DNA from: an uncultured Enterobacterales bacterium
GTDB lineage: Bacteria > Pseudomonadota > Gammaproteobacteria > Enterobacterales > Enterobacteriaceae
NCBI GenBank assembly: GCA_946478305.1
Contig: CAMLBO010000009.1
Span: 1-64,000 of the forward strand
Length of the DNA stretch: 64,000 nucleotides
Direction of reading: 5' to 3'
Program-made: the position numbers and the translations under genes
Notes under the pieces: model-generated
Told to the model about the DNA's origin: nothing
The model's input: the letters and a program-made list of their open reading frames with translations, nothing else
The model's database searches: none
In this document: positions 5,871 through 17,394 of the stretch, in pieces
Numbering within the stretch: position 1 is the stretch's first letter
Layout of the letters: every line of letters begins with the position of its first letter

Positions 5871-8273
5871 ATGCCTTTGCCATTCCGTCGTTCCCTGTTT
5901 GCCTCGTCGTTACTCCTTGCTATCACCTCTTCGGCGTTTGCCGCCCCTGCAGGAAATTTGCCGCTGATGCCCTGGCCGCAGCAGGTGGAGGTCGCGCCGG
6001 ATGCCGGAAAGTGGGTAGTGGATAATTCCCTCTCCGTTGCCGTCAGCGGGGATGATTTAGGCCCAGCCATCAGCCGTTGGCGGGACCGTATTGAGCAGCA
6101 GACCGGCTGGATCCTGCAGCCGCAAACGGCGGATGCGCATCAGGGAAAAATCCAGATAGTCATTAAACAGAAAGTCGCTGCCCAACCAATGCCGGACAGC
6201 GATGAAAGCTACGTATTACAAATCACGCCGCAAGGCGCAACCCTGACCGCCAATACCCGCTTTGGCGCACTGCACGGCATGGAAACGCTGTTGCAGTTGC
6301 TGCAAAACGACGATCAGAACACTTTCCTGCCGCTGGTGACGATCCACGACCAGCCGCGCTTTGCCTGGCGCGGTGTGTTGCTCGACTCCGCCCGGCATTT
6401 CCTGCCCATCAGCACCATCAAACGCCAGCTCGACGGTATGGCGGCGGCGAAACTGAACGTGCTGCACTGGCATCTGACCGACGATCAGGGCTGGCGCTTT
6501 ACCTCGCAGCACTACCCGAAACTGCAACAACTGGCCAGCGACGGTGAGTTTTATACCGTTGAGCAGATGAAGGATGTGGTGGCTTATGCCACCTCATTAG
6601 GTATCCGCGTGGTGCCGGAAATCGACATGCCTGGTCACGCCTCGGCGATTGCCGTGGCCTATCCGGAGCTTATCAGCGCGCCGGGGCCGTATAAGATGCA
6701 GCGCGAGTGGGGCGTGCATGAACCGACCCTCGACCCGTCCAATGACCAGGTTTACAAATTTGCCGATACCCTCATCGGCGAGCTGACCGCCATCTTCCCA
6801 GACCCGTATCTGCACATCGGCGGTGACGAAGTGAAAGAGTCGCAGTGGGTCAATTCAAAGGCCATTCAGGCCTATATGCAGAAGAATAATATTGCCGACA
6901 GCCATGCCTTGCAGGCCGCATTCAATAAGCGTTTGCAGGGTATTTTGCACCAACATCAGCGCAAAATGGTCGGCTGGGACGAGATTTTCCATCCGGATTT
7001 ACCGCACGATATAGTCATCCAGTCATGGCAGGGGCCGGACTCGCTCGGCGCCAGTGCCCAGCAGGGTTATCAGGGTATTTTATCCACCGGTTTCTATCTC
7101 GATCAGCCGCAAAGCTCGGCCTATCACTACCGCAATGAGATCCTGCCGCAGCCGCTGGGCGTGGACCAAAACGTAGCTGAGGGTGAGAAAGCTCAAAGCT
7201 GGCAGTTCAGCATGCCGCGCCTGAAAGGCAAACCGGTGGAGGGCAGCTTCACGCTGATTGATGGCAAAGCGGGTTGGCGCGGATTTATTGATTTCGGCGG
7301 AAAAACCCGCCGCGCGGTGCGCGATATTGTCTGGCAGGATGACGGCAAAGTCAGTTTCGCCGTGGATACCTGGATGGGGGACACCCGGCCAGTGCTGATG
7401 CTCAAAGAGGGCACGTTTGACGGCTACTTCCTGATTGGTAATGCGCGCTATCCGGCGACCGGCAGCCGGCTCAGCGCGGTTCCTGCCGGAACGCCGCCGG
7501 TGGTGCCTGACGCGCAGGGGATGAAAAATATCCTCGGTGGCGAAGCGGCACTGTGGCAGGAGAACATCACCTCGCAAATTCTGGATCTGCGGCTCTGGCC
7601 GCGCGGCTTTGTGGTTGCGGAGCGGTTGTGGTCCGCGCAGGACGTGAAAGACACCGGCAATATGTACCAGCGGCTGGCGAAAATCGACAGTTGGTCGGTG
7701 GTGTCCGTCGGTCTGCAACAGCATGCGCAAACCGCCAGAATGATGGCCCGCCTGGCCAACAGCACTGATATTACTCCGCTGCTGACGCTCTCCACCGCGC
7801 TCGAACCGGCGCAGTATTACACCCGTCAGCACATCAAATTCCAGGCCGGCCATTACACCCAGTTCGAACCGCTGAACCGGCTGGTGGATGCCTTACCGGC
7901 AGAGAGCAATGCGGTGCGTGAGCTGGATAACCACATCCATGCGCTGCTCGCCAACCCGAAAGATGCCGAGGCGGCAGCGGCTATCCGCTCACAGTTGGAA
8001 ATCTGGCAGCGCAACACTCCGTTGGTGCAGCCGCAGCTGATGCAAAACTATGTGCTGAAACCGGTGCAGCCAGTGGCGGAGCAGGTTGGAAAGCTCTCTG
8101 CGCTGGGGTTGCAATGGCTGGATAACGTGCAGAAAGGTGAAAGCCTGACGGCGCAGCAACGCCAGCAGGGGCAGGCTCAGTTGGATGCGGCGGCACAGAT
8201 TCAGGATGGGTTGGTGATCGCGGCGGTCTATCCGCTGGAGAGATTGTTGCAGGGCATTAAAAGTGGTCAGTGA
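5871..8273 (+). CDS. Periplasmic beta-N-acetylhexosaminidase (GH20)
   Basis: An 800-residue exported enzyme that removes terminal N-acetylhexosamine, for example from chitobiose-type oligosaccharides. A signal peptide (about residues 1-24, cleavage after AFA) precedes a GH20b domain and the GH20 barrel. Visible signatures are HWHLTDDQGWR, PEIDMPGHA and HIGGDEV with the catalytic pair Asp319-Glu320. The last barrel strand (GGEAALWQE, about residue 555) comes some 150 residues after LSTGFYLDQ (about residue 404), so a roughly 100-residue beta-rich segment appears to be inserted in the barrel. A helical C-terminal domain follows. It is a single gene between mgtA and a toxin-antitoxin pair. Confidence 0.9.
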   Translation: MPLPFRRSLFASSLLLAITSSAFAAPAGNLPLMPWPQQVEVAPDAGKWVVDNSLSVAVSGDDLGPAISRWRDRIEQQTGWILQPQTADAHQGKIQIVIKQKVAAQPMPDSDESYVLQITPQGATLTANTRFGALHGMETLLQLLQNDDQNTFLPLVTIHDQPRFAWRGVLLDSARHFLPISTIKRQLDGMAAAKLNVLHWHLTDDQGWRFTSQHYPKLQQLASDGEFYTVEQMKDVVAYATSLGIRVVPEIDMPGHASAIAVAYPELISAPGPYKMQREWGVHEPTLDPSNDQVYKFADTLIGELTAIFPDPYLHIGGDEVKESQWVNSKAIQAYMQKNNIADSHALQAAFNKRLQGILHQHQRKMVGWDEIFHPDLPHDIVIQSWQGPDSLGASAQQGYQGILSTGFYLDQPQSSAYHYRNEILPQPLGVDQNVAEGEKAQSWQFSMPRLKGKPVEGSFTLIDGKAGWRGFIDFGGKTRRAVRDIVWQDDGKVSFAVDTWMGDTRPVLMLKEGTFDGYFLIGNARYPATGSRLSAVPAGTPPVVPDAQGMKNILGGEAALWQENITSQILDLRLWPRGFVVAERLWSAQDVKDTGNMYQRLAKIDSWSVVSVGLQQHAQTARMMARLANSTDITPLLTLSTALEPAQYYTRQHIKFQAGHYTQFEPLNRLVDALPAESNAVRELDNHIHALLANPKDAEAAAAIRSQLEIWQRNTPLVQPQLMQNYVLKPVQPVAEQVGKLSALGLQWLDNVQKGESLTAQQRQQGQAQLDAAAQIQDGLVIAAVYPLERLLQGIKSGQ

Positions 8274-8300
8274 CCATACTGCGTTGAGGTGATGTAAAAA

Positions 8301-8330
8301 ATAAAAGCCAGCGAATTCGCTGGCTTTTAT
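8301..8330. terminator. Bidirectional terminator
   Basis: A perfect 30-bp palindrome (15-base arms, core AGCGAATTCGCT) with A-rich and T-rich flanks. It lies between the convergent hexosaminidase and yoeB genes and can stop transcription from both sides. Its last base overlaps the stop codon of yoeB. Confidence 0.85.
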
Positions 8331-8584
8331 TAGTAATGGTATCGGCAGGCTGCGACAAGGATGGCATCCTCTGAAATCGCGTAAACTAAGCGATGTTCCT
8401 CAGTGATGCGCCTTGACCAGAACCCTGAAAGGTTATGTTTTAAAGGTTCCGGTTTTCCTTTCCCCTCAAACGGTTTCCTCTGAATATCCTTAATGAGTTC
8501 GTTAATTCGTTTAACTATCTTTTTATCCGTTTGCTGCCAGTAGAGATAATCATCCCATGACTGGCTGGAGAAGGTGAGTTTCAA
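8330..8584 (-). CDS. yoeB: Toxin YoeB (mRNA interferase)
   Basis: An 84-residue RelE/YoeB-family toxin that cuts mRNA at the ribosomal A site. Length and sequence match E. coli YoeB, and the residues known for catalysis are all present at the same positions: Glu46, Arg65 and His83, with the typical RYHY ending. Its start overlaps the antitoxin stop by 4 bp (8581-8584), so the two are translationally coupled. The toxin looks intact. The pair is wedged between the hexosaminidase gene and alx, which is common for mobile toxin-antitoxin modules. Confidence 0.93.
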   Translation of the reverse strand: MKLTFSSQSWDDYLYWQQTDKKIVKRINELIKDIQRKPFEGKGKPEPLKHNLSGFWSRRITEEHRLVYAISEDAILVAACRYHY

Positions 8585-8832
8585 TCAAGCAGCTCCCTCT
8601 CAATACCTTTGCCTGCACGCAATTCATCAATAGAATCCATCAGATGTCTGGCGTTGGCTGGTGAGCGCAGCAAGTGGGCTGTCTCCTCCAGTGATTCATA
8701 CTCTTCCAGCGACATGAGGACACAAGCTGTGCCGTTCTGGCGAGTGATCAAAATAGGCGCCCGGTCTTCAGCAGTTTGTACCATCGTCGCAGAAAGATTC
8801 TGACGAGCGTCGCTGTAGCTAATAGTTCTCAT
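8581..8832 (-). CDS. yefM: Antitoxin YefM (Phd/YefM family)
   Basis: An 83-residue antitoxin. The N-terminal half ([17 protein letters not shown]) is the Phd/YefM DNA-binding fold, and the C-terminal part wraps and neutralises YoeB. It is the first gene of the yefM-yoeB operon, and its start lies 34 bp from a cluster of TGTACA sites. YefM alone or with YoeB represses its own promoter in E. coli through this same hexamer. Confidence 0.93.
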   Translation of the reverse strand: MRTISYSDARQNLSATMVQTAEDRAPILITRQNGTACVLMSLEEYESLEETAHLLRSPANARHLMDSIDELRAGKGIERELLD

Positions 8833-8866
8833 CGTGATCTCCTATTTGGTTAGAAACTGCGTTCAT

Positions 8867-8904
8867 TGTACTTTAATTTGTACAATTGTACAATGAACTG
8901 TACA
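8867..8904 (-). promoter_or_regulatory. YefM/YoeB operator
   Basis: Three perfect TGTACA hexamers (8879-8884, 8887-8892, 8899-8904) and one near match, TGTACT (8867-8872). Start-to-start spacings are 12, 8 and 12 bp. The central pair forms the palindrome TTGTACAATTGTACAA. In E. coli, TGTACA is the core of the YefM-YoeB operator, with a long palindrome and an adjacent short repeat. Confidence 0.85.
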
Positions 8905-9013
8905 AATCACTCTTGTGCCTGTCACGCCTTCTGACAGGCCACTGCGGTAAACAACACGTCCGTTGACGAATTCAGCGCCCGTTTTGGTGGCCGATATTGC
9001 GAGCTGTGCCCGA

Positions 9014-9985
9014 TTATTTTTCTAATTTTGCGCGGTCAGCACGGTGATTGACCCAGACGTTGATAAGCAGTGTGCCCACCAAAATCGTGGCGATCACGCC
9101 AAGGGATACGCCGACCGGAATGTGGAATACGTCGAGCAGCAGCATCTTGATACCGATGAAAATCAGGATCACCGCCAGACCGTACTTCAGCATGGAGAAG
9201 CGTTCAGCCACGCCCGCCAGCAGGAAATACATCGCACGCAGGCCAAGGATAGCGAACAGGTTCGAGGTCAGCACGATAAACGGATCGGTGGTTACGGCGA
9301 AAATTGCCGGAATGCTATCGACGGCGAAAATCACGTCGCTAAGCTCCACCATAATCAGCACCAGCAGCAGCGGTGTCGCAAACAGCAGGCCGTTGCGGCG
9401 CACAAAGAACTTCTCACCCTGAAGCTCATCGGTCATGCGCAGTTTGCTGCGCAGCCAGCGGATCATCGGCTTGTCACCAATTTCGCCGTCATCTTCTTTT
9501 GCCAGCGCCATTTTGATGCCGGTAAACAGCAGGAACGCGCCGAACACGTAGAGGATCCAGCTGAACTGCCCCACCAGCCAGCTGCCCGCAAAGATCATAC
9601 CGGTACGCAGGACGATAGCGCCCAGCACGCCGTAGACCAGCACGCGGCGTTGCAAATTGGCCGGAACGGAGAAGTAGCTGAAGAGGATCAGCCAGACGAA
9701 GACGTTATCTACGGCCAGCGCTTTTTCCAGCAGGTAGCCGGTGAGGAACATGGTGGCCTGAGCGTCAGCGACTTCACGGCCAAACTCACCGTTGAGATAC
9801 CACCAGAAGCCGGCATTAAACAGCAGCGACAGGCCTATCCACAGCAGCGACCACATCGCGGCACTTTTCATGGTCATCACCTGCGCGCCTTTTCGGCCCT
9901 GCAACAGCAGGTCGACGGCCAGCATGATCACCACGACAACGGCAAAACTGCCCCACAGCATCGGGTTTCCGACGGAATTCATCAT
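9014..9985 (-). CDS. alx: Alx, TerC-family membrane protein (Mn2+ export)
   Basis: A 323-residue inner-membrane protein with about nine hydrophobic spans, aligned almost end to end with E. coli Alx. The TerC-family segments [14 protein letters not shown] and [20 protein letters not shown] hold the acidic membrane residues thought to bind metal. In E. coli, Alx is induced at high pH and by Mn2+ and helps lower cytoplasmic Mn2+. The gene is preceded by a leader that resembles the pH-responsive yybP-ykoY element. It sits close to ygjR and ygjP as in E. coli, though a glutamine amidotransferase gene intervenes here. Confidence 0.93.
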   Translation of the reverse strand: MMNSVGNPMLWGSFAVVVVIMLAVDLLLQGRKGAQVMTMKSAAMWSLLWIGLSLLFNAGFWWYLNGEFGREVADAQATMFLTGYLLEKALAVDNVFVWLILFSYFSVPANLQRRVLVYGVLGAIVLRTGMIFAGSWLVGQFSWILYVFGAFLLFTGIKMALAKEDDGEIGDKPMIRWLRSKLRMTDELQGEKFFVRRNGLLFATPLLLVLIMVELSDVIFAVDSIPAIFAVTTDPFIVLTSNLFAILGLRAMYFLLAGVAERFSMLKYGLAVILIFIGIKMLLLDVFHIPVGVSLGVIATILVGTLLINVWVNHRADRAKLEK

Positions 9986-10008
9986 TACGTAATCCTCGAT
10001 AAAACATC

Positions 10009-10228
10009 AAAAAAAAACGGCCAGCGTCGGAAGACGTTAGCCGCTCTCTCTGAGCTATAAGCAAACCTCGCCTTCCGGCAAGGTCTCACTTACAACTCTG
10101 AAATGATTCATTGAATGAATCTTTTATCAGGGTTGCCCGGTAACCGGGTGGCTGAGACGGCGCTGCGTAAGCGCGGGTCCAGACACCGTAATGACGATTA
10201 TCCGACGAAGAAGTTACTCCCCTTTGCG
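10009..10228 (-). promoter_or_regulatory. yybP-ykoY (Mn2+/pH-responsive) riboswitch leader of alx
   Basis: Read on the minus strand, the leader begins with GGGGAGTAACTTCTTCGTCG, typical of the 5' part of yybP-ykoY elements. It contains several GC-rich stems and ends in a terminator-type hairpin (10018-10043, about 9-10 bp) with nine T, 24 bases before the alx ATG. E. coli alx has the same arrangement (the pH-responsive element, PRE). The assignment rests on position, the 5' motif and the terminal hairpin; the fold was not computed. Confidence 0.78.
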
Positions 10229-10286
10229 TGGCAGAAAGTAATGCAAAATGTTTCTTCCGTCAAGCTCGGTCGTGCTTATCCCTGAG

Positions 10287-11033
10287 TTATCCCGCCAGCG
10301 CCTGGCGCTTGCCGAGGGCGGCAACAAAGGAAAGTAACAGCCCCTGACTCAGCGGGGTATCGCTAAGCTGCTGTAATTTATCAGCGTAGTTCACCTTGTC
10401 ATCCTGCGCCTGGCCGCTGAGCCATTCCAGATAGGTTTTCATCACCGCGCCGGAAAATTCCGGGTGGAACTGCGTACTGATGGCGTTCGGGCCATAGCGC
10501 AGGATCTGATGCGGGTCGTGCAGCGTTTTTGCCAATACTGTGGCGCTGGCAGGCGCTGTGACGACGGTTTGCAGGTGAATAAGATTGGCGGTGAACTGCG
10601 CCGGAAGCTGTGACACCAACGGGTCAAGGTGCCCGGCTGGCGTCAGTGTTACCTCTTCGGTTCCTACTTCGATACCTTGCGGGTGGTAATCCACTTCGCC
10701 GCCCAGGGCATATGCCATCAATTGGTGGCCGTAACAGGCGCCAAACAGCGGCAGTTCATGCAGCATTGCCAGTCGGACCCAATCTGCGGCGGCTTCGCTC
10801 CAGTCCAGATGCTCGGTTACCATACTGCGTGAGCCGGTAATAATGGCACCGCAATAGTGCTCTGGCGGAAGCGGCCGCTCACCCGCCTGTAAATCGACAA
10901 CCGCCACCTGTTGTGCGTCAATATTGCCGTGACGGATAAACATCTGCGGGAAGTTATCATGCACGCGGCGGATAGGTTCCGGCGCATGGCCGGTTTGCAA
11001 AATCAGCAAAGGTTTTGGACTGGCTGCACTCAT
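10287..11033 (-). CDS. Class I glutamine amidotransferase-like protein
   Basis: A 248-residue stand-alone amidotransferase-fold protein, of the type annotated 'GMP synthase-glutamine amidotransferase domain protein'. The nucleophile Cys100 lies in GACYGHQLMA, and His190 and Glu192 in QFHPEF complete the triad. No synthetase domain is attached, so the acceptor reaction cannot be told; related proteins include gamma-glutamyl hydrolases of glutamyl-polyamines or glutathione adducts. It is transcribed in the same direction as ygjR (42 bp upstream) and as alx. The catalytic fold is clear, the substrate is not. Confidence 0.8.
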   Translation of the reverse strand: MSAASPKPLLILQTGHAPEPIRRVHDNFPQMFIRHGNIDAQQVAVVDLQAGERPLPPEHYCGAIITGSRSMVTEHLDWSEAAADWVRLAMLHELPLFGACYGHQLMAYALGGEVDYHPQGIEVGTEEVTLTPAGHLDPLVSQLPAQFTANLIHLQTVVTAPASATVLAKTLHDPHQILRYGPNAISTQFHPEFSGAVMKTYLEWLSGQAQDDKVNYADKLQQLSDTPLSQGLLLSFVAALGKRQALAG

Positions 11034-11075
11034 TTTGAACTCCCGCTAAAGGTGATAGGTTTTTAAAATAGGGAA

Positions 11076-12077
11076 TTAAATGCTGTTATCGGCAGCGCTA
11101 TTATCGGCAGGAAACGTCACACCGGTTTGGCGGCGGATCTCTGTCAGTAATTTGGCGGTGATGCGGGACACTTCGAGCCCCGGATGACCGACGAACTGGT
11201 TCTCTACCAGCAGCGCAAAGGTTTCCGCTTCATACAACATGGTATTGATGTGTTGAGGCTGCGTCAGGTCGAGCTTCTGGCCGCCGCGGGGGGTCAGGCT
11301 CAGCGTCTGGCATTCGGAAATTTTCTCCATCTGCAATGTGCCTTCTTCGCCTTGAATCTCGCTAGGTAACAGGGAATCGGCGATTTTGGAGTGATTAATG
11401 ACCACTTCAAAATCATCGGCGTAGCGCAGTAGCACGGTGCCCTGGCCATCAACCCCGCTCGTAAGCAACGTGGCGGTTGCAGTCACTGATAATGGTTCGC
11501 CGAACAGCGAGACGGTGCTGGCCAGGCAGTAGTAGCCGATATCCATGATCGACCCATTGGAAAACGCCGGATTAAAGGTATTCGGGTTTTCACCTGCCAG
11601 ATAGCGGGGATAACGCGATGAATACTGGCAATAATTGAAGATAGCTTTACGCAGTTTACCAATACGGTTCAGCGCGCCTTTCATATGCAGGAAGTTTGGC
11701 AGATAGGCTGTTTTAAAGGCTTCAAACAGCACCACGTTATTTACCGTCGCGCAGGCAATCATGCTTTCGGCCTGGCGCAAGTTTGACGACAGTGGCTTTT
11801 CACAAATCACATGTTTCTTATGGTTGAGAAACCGCAGAGTCTGTTCGCAGTGCATGGAGTTCGGGCTGGCAATATAGACCGCATCAATCTCATCCGACGC
11901 AGCCAGCGCTTCCAGTGAGTCAAAATAGTGTTCGACCGGATAGTCGTGGCCGAAGGCTTTTGCACCGTCCAGCGTGCGGGAATAAATCGCGGTCAGTTTC
12001 ATCTTGCCGCTCTCGTGCGCCGCGTCAATGAAGCGCTGGGTGATCCAGTTGGTACCGACTACTGCAAAACGAATCAT
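11076..12077 (-). CDS. ygjR: Gfo/Idh/MocA-family oxidoreductase YgjR
   Basis: A 333-residue NAD(P)-dependent oxidoreductase with an N-terminal Rossmann fold (FAVVGTNWITQ), the family motif EKPLSSN and a C-terminal alpha/beta domain. It aligns along its whole length with E. coli YgjR, including the block NTFNPAFSNGSIMDIGYYCL and the ending LLTEIRRQTGVTFPAD. The substrate is unknown, probably a sugar or sugar derivative. Its neighbours alx, ygjP, rlmG and fadH are as in E. coli. Confidence 0.88.
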   Translation of the reverse strand: MIRFAVVGTNWITQRFIDAAHESGKMKLTAIYSRTLDGAKAFGHDYPVEHYFDSLEALAASDEIDAVYIASPNSMHCEQTLRFLNHKKHVICEKPLSSNLRQAESMIACATVNNVVLFEAFKTAYLPNFLHMKGALNRIGKLRKAIFNYCQYSSRYPRYLAGENPNTFNPAFSNGSIMDIGYYCLASTVSLFGEPLSVTATATLLTSGVDGQGTVLLRYADDFEVVINHSKIADSLLPSEIQGEEGTLQMEKISECQTLSLTPRGGQKLDLTQPQHINTMLYEAETFALLVENQFVGHPGLEVSRITAKLLTEIRRQTGVTFPADNSAADNSI

Positions 12078-12097
12078 AGTTATCCCTTAATCCTCTT

Positions 12098-12156
12098 CAT
12101 CCTTCGCGCTGCCTCTGCGTTGGCCGTCTTGATACCACGCGAATGCTGGAGGGATG
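12098..12156. repeat. Short copy of the palindromic intergenic repeat (copy B)
   Basis: CTTCATCCTTCGCGCTGCCT, followed after a short gap by a CGCGAATGCTGGAGGG end, corresponds to the two ends of the elements at 5714 and 37430 with the centre mostly missing. It lies between ygjP and ygjR. Confidence 0.55.
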
Positions 12157-12175
12157 GCTTAGTTTATATTAATTA

Positions 12176-12682
12176 TTATTGGTAGAGTTTCCCGAATATT
12201 TCCAGATGCGTCAGGTACATACGGGTATCGAATTCTAACTGGTGGTAGTCGGGCGCCATATGGCAGCACAGGCTGTAAAAAGCTTTGTTGTGATCTTTCT
12301 CTTTCAGATGCGCCAGCTCATGCACCACGATCATTTTCAGAAAGGCTTCCGGCGCGCTTTTAAAGACGGTCGCCACGCGGATCTCCGCTTTGGCTTTGAG
12401 CTTACCGCCCTGAATGCGTGAAATGGCGGTGTGCAGGCCAAGGGCGTGCTTCATCACGTGAATTTTGTTGTCATACGCCACTTTGCTTAGCGGTGAGGAG
12501 CTGCGCAAATATTGGTTTTTCAGATCGAGGGTAAACTGGTACAGCGACTTGTCCGTGGTGACATCGTGCGGTTGCGGATAACGCGACAGCAGAACCTGAC
12601 CCAGACGCTGTTGGTCGATCAACTGGTGTACCTGGGCCTGTAGCGACTCAGGATAGCCTTGCAGATAGGTCAATTCAGGCAT
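12176..12682 (-). CDS. ygjP: YgjP, zinc metallohydrolase-type protein
   Basis: A 168-residue protein with the zincin motif HELAH (His121, Glu122, His125) and a further His131 in KEKDHNKAF, so a metal-dependent hydrolase fold is clear. It corresponds to E. coli YgjP, for which a UTP phosphohydrolase activity has been reported; similar folds otherwise occur in SprT- and WLM-type metalloproteases. It is upstream of ygjR in the same direction and divergent from rlmG. The family is certain, the cellular role less so. Confidence 0.85.
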   Translation of the reverse strand: MPELTYLQGYPESLQAQVHQLIDQQRLGQVLLSRYPQPHDVTTDKSLYQFTLDLKNQYLRSSSPLSKVAYDNKIHVMKHALGLHTAISRIQGGKLKAKAEIRVATVFKSAPEAFLKMIVVHELAHLKEKDHNKAFYSLCCHMAPDYHQLEFDTRMYLTHLEIFGKLYQ

Positions 12683-12865
12683 AACTGTTTGCTTTAGCTC
12701 TCATTGATCCGAAAGGGAGGGCCGCAGGGTAGCAGGGAGTTTTCTTCGAAAACCAGGTGCTAACACCTAATGACGGCAGATAAAGCTCTTTTTAACTGAA
12801 AAAACATTTTACTGATAGCCCAATTTAAGGGATAAACAGCGCAAATTGAATAAAGAGGAGGGCCA

Positions 12866-14017
12866 ATGAGCCAATTCGAACTCGAACTGGGTGAGCAACG
12901 ACTGCAACTGGAGCTGGAACGTTATCCGCAAGAAGAGACGTCAACACAGTTACAGGCATGGGAAGCGGCGGATGAATATCTGCTGCACACCCTCACGACC
13001 GACGCGCTCGATGGCCGTCCTGTACTGATTTTCAATGATGCGTTCGGTACACTGGCCTGCGCCTTGCAGCAGTTTGAACCGACCAGCATCAGCGATTCTT
13101 TCATGAGTCAGCTGGCAACGCGCCATAACCTGCGCCTGAACGGTTTCGACGAAGAGAGCGTGTCGCAGCAGAGCAGCCTGGTCCCCTTGCCAATCAATCC
13201 GGGTCTGGTGGTGATTAAAATCCCTAAAACGCTGGCGCTGCTGGAACAACAACTGATTGCTTTGCGCGACGTAGTAACACCGGATACACAGATTATTGCC
13301 GGTGCCAAAGCCCGCGATGTGCATACGTCGACGCTGCAACTGTTCGAAAAAATCCTGGGACCGACCAAAACCACGCTGGCATGGAAGAAGGCCCGGTTGA
13401 TCCACTGTGAAGTGACGCTGCCTGAGCAGAAAGTGGGCCCGGTCACCACCGAGTGGGCGCTGGATGACAGCGAATTCCGTATTACCAACCATGCCAACGT
13501 CTTCTCGCGTACTGGTCTGGATATCGGCGCCCGCTTCTTTATGCAGCATCTGCCGGAAGGCATTGAAGGGCGCATGGTGGATTTAGGCTGTGGTAACGGT
13601 GTGATCGGCATGACCGCCCTGGCACTGAACCCGGACGCAGAAATGCTGTTTGTGGATGAGTCATACATGGCGGTGGAGTCGAGCAAGGTGAACGTCGAGA
13701 ACAACCTGCCGCAAGACCTCAACCGTTGTCATTTTGAAGTGAACAACATGCTGGCTGGCGTTGAGCGTGAAACCCTGCATGCGGTGCTGTGTAACCCGCC
13801 GTTCCATCAGGGGACGGTGATCAGTGATGACACGGCCTGGCGCATGTTCTGCGACGCCAAACGCTGCCTGCAAACCGGTGGCGAACTGCGTATCGTCGGC
13901 AACCGCCATCTGGACTACTACCAGAAGCTGCGTCGTCTGTTTGGTAACTGCACCACCATCGCCACTAACCAGAAGTTTGTTATTTTGCGCGCAGTAAAAA
14001 CCGCGGCCTACCACTGA
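12866..14017 (+). CDS. rlmG: 23S rRNA m2G1835 methyltransferase RlmG
   Basis: A 383-residue two-domain methyltransferase that methylates N2 of guanine 1835 in 23S rRNA using S-adenosylmethionine. The catalytic domain begins near residue 235 with [11 protein letters not shown] and carries the NPPFHQG motif (about residue 310) of N-methyltransferases that act on an exocyclic amine. The N-terminal domain is a degenerate copy of the fold. The start has a good ribosome site (AGGAGG). It is convergent with fadH, as in E. coli, and the two share a terminator. Confidence 0.93.
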   Translation: MSQFELELGEQRLQLELERYPQEETSTQLQAWEAADEYLLHTLTTDALDGRPVLIFNDAFGTLACALQQFEPTSISDSFMSQLATRHNLRLNGFDEESVSQQSSLVPLPINPGLVVIKIPKTLALLEQQLIALRDVVTPDTQIIAGAKARDVHTSTLQLFEKILGPTKTTLAWKKARLIHCEVTLPEQKVGPVTTEWALDDSEFRITNHANVFSRTGLDIGARFFMQHLPEGIEGRMVDLGCGNGVIGMTALALNPDAEMLFVDESYMAVESSKVNVENNLPQDLNRCHFEVNNMLAGVERETLHAVLCNPPFHQGTVISDDTAWRMFCDAKRCLQTGGELRIVGNRHLDYYQKLRRLFGNCTTIATNQKFVILRAVKTAAYH

Positions 14018-14038
14018 TTTTCTCCGTGTTCAGTCTGA

Positions 14039-14064
14039 AAAAGCCGCTTACGCGGCTTTTTTTT
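14039..14064. terminator. Terminator between rlmG and fadH
   Basis: A 9-bp stem (14039-14047 with 14052-14060), a TTAC loop and a run of eight T between convergent genes. The A-run on the left side lets it serve fadH too. Confidence 0.9.
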
Positions 14065-14069
14065 CGCCC

Positions 14070-16487
<2,418 letters not shown>

Positions 16488-17354
16488 ATGAATCTTATTG
16501 ACCATACAGCGTGCCGGCCTTTTACCGAAGCCGGGCATTTATCACAAATAGCGGCCTATTATGAAGAGGGTCGCAACGTTATGTGGATGATGCTGAAAGC
16601 CTTCCCCCGCCCGTGTTTTAATCAACCATTAATTGAAGACATTATGAACCTGACCTATGCGGCGAAAGCTTCGGGGTTAAGGTTTGATTTTTGGGTGACC
16701 GGGTCTCTGGTACCTAATATTTATAATGTTGGAGGTGACCTGAGCTTTTTTGTTGATTCAATACTGAATAACAAGCGCGAGGCATTACGCGCCTATGCCC
16801 GTGCCTGTATTGATTGCGTACATGCCGCAGCACGGGGTTTTGATGTGGGGGCCGTGAGCTTATCGATGATCGAAGGAACTGCGTTGGGCGGCGGTTTTGA
16901 AGCCGCCCTGGCGCATCATTATGTGCTAGCGCAGAACACCGCGCGGATGGGGTTCCCCGAGATTGCCTTTAACCTGTTTCCCGGCATGGGGGGGTACTCA
17001 CTGGTGTCACGTAAATCGGGTATGCGCCTGGCGGAGGAGCTTATTTCTACTGGCGAGTCACACACGGCAGAGTGGTTTGAAAGCCGGGGGCTGGTGGACG
17101 TGCTGTTTCAGCCGGGCGATGCGTTTATCGCCACTCGCACCTTTATCGATACACTGCGACCTAAACTTAATGGGATCAGGGCCATGATCCGCGCGCGTCA
17201 GCGGGTATTACAGCTTTCGCGTTCGGAATTGATGGATATTACGGAGGATTGGGTCGATGCCGCGTTTACGCTGGAAGAGAAGGATGTCGCGTATATGGAA
17301 CGGCTGGTGATGTTGCAAAATCGCCATACGGCTTCACTGCGTAAAACCGGTTAG
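16488..17354 (+). CDS. rpfF: DSF-family fatty-acid signal synthase RpfF
   Basis: A 288-residue crotonase-fold enzyme of the RpfF type, which makes cis-2-unsaturated fatty-acid signals (diffusible signal factor) from acyl-ACP by dehydration and thioester cleavage. The two catalytic glutamates appear as Glu138 in LGGGFEAAL and Glu158 in MGFPEIAFN, 20 residues apart as in Xanthomonas RpfF (Glu141/Glu161). It is convergent with the PAS-GGDEF-EAL gene at 17395-19404, separated by only 40 bp. The rpfF/rpfR pair of Cronobacter and Burkholderia is arranged next to each other in the same way. An ordinary enoyl-CoA hydratase is less likely given this neighbour and the length. Confidence 0.85.
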   Translation: MNLIDHTACRPFTEAGHLSQIAAYYEEGRNVMWMMLKAFPRPCFNQPLIEDIMNLTYAAKASGLRFDFWVTGSLVPNIYNVGGDLSFFVDSILNNKREALRAYARACIDCVHAAARGFDVGAVSLSMIEGTALGGGFEAALAHHYVLAQNTARMGFPEIAFNLFPGMGGYSLVSRKSGMRLAEELISTGESHTAEWFESRGLVDVLFQPGDAFIATRTFIDTLRPKLNGIRAMIRARQRVLQLSRSELMDITEDWVDAAFTLEEKDVAYMERLVMLQNRHTASLRKTG

Positions 17355-17394
17355 TCTGCCCATGCTAGTTGCCCCGCCGGATAGCCATTAACGG

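Noticed and set aside
9044-10060. A 338-codon open frame opposite alx
   Set aside because: Its extremely Gln/His/Asp-rich composition is the mirror of a hydrophobic membrane-protein gene; alx and its riboswitch explain the region.
16488-17354. Ordinary enoyl-CoA hydratase linked to the nearby fadH
   Set aside because: The length, the glutamate spacing and the convergent rpfR partner fit RpfF better; fadH is divergent and belongs to a conserved E. coli-like block.
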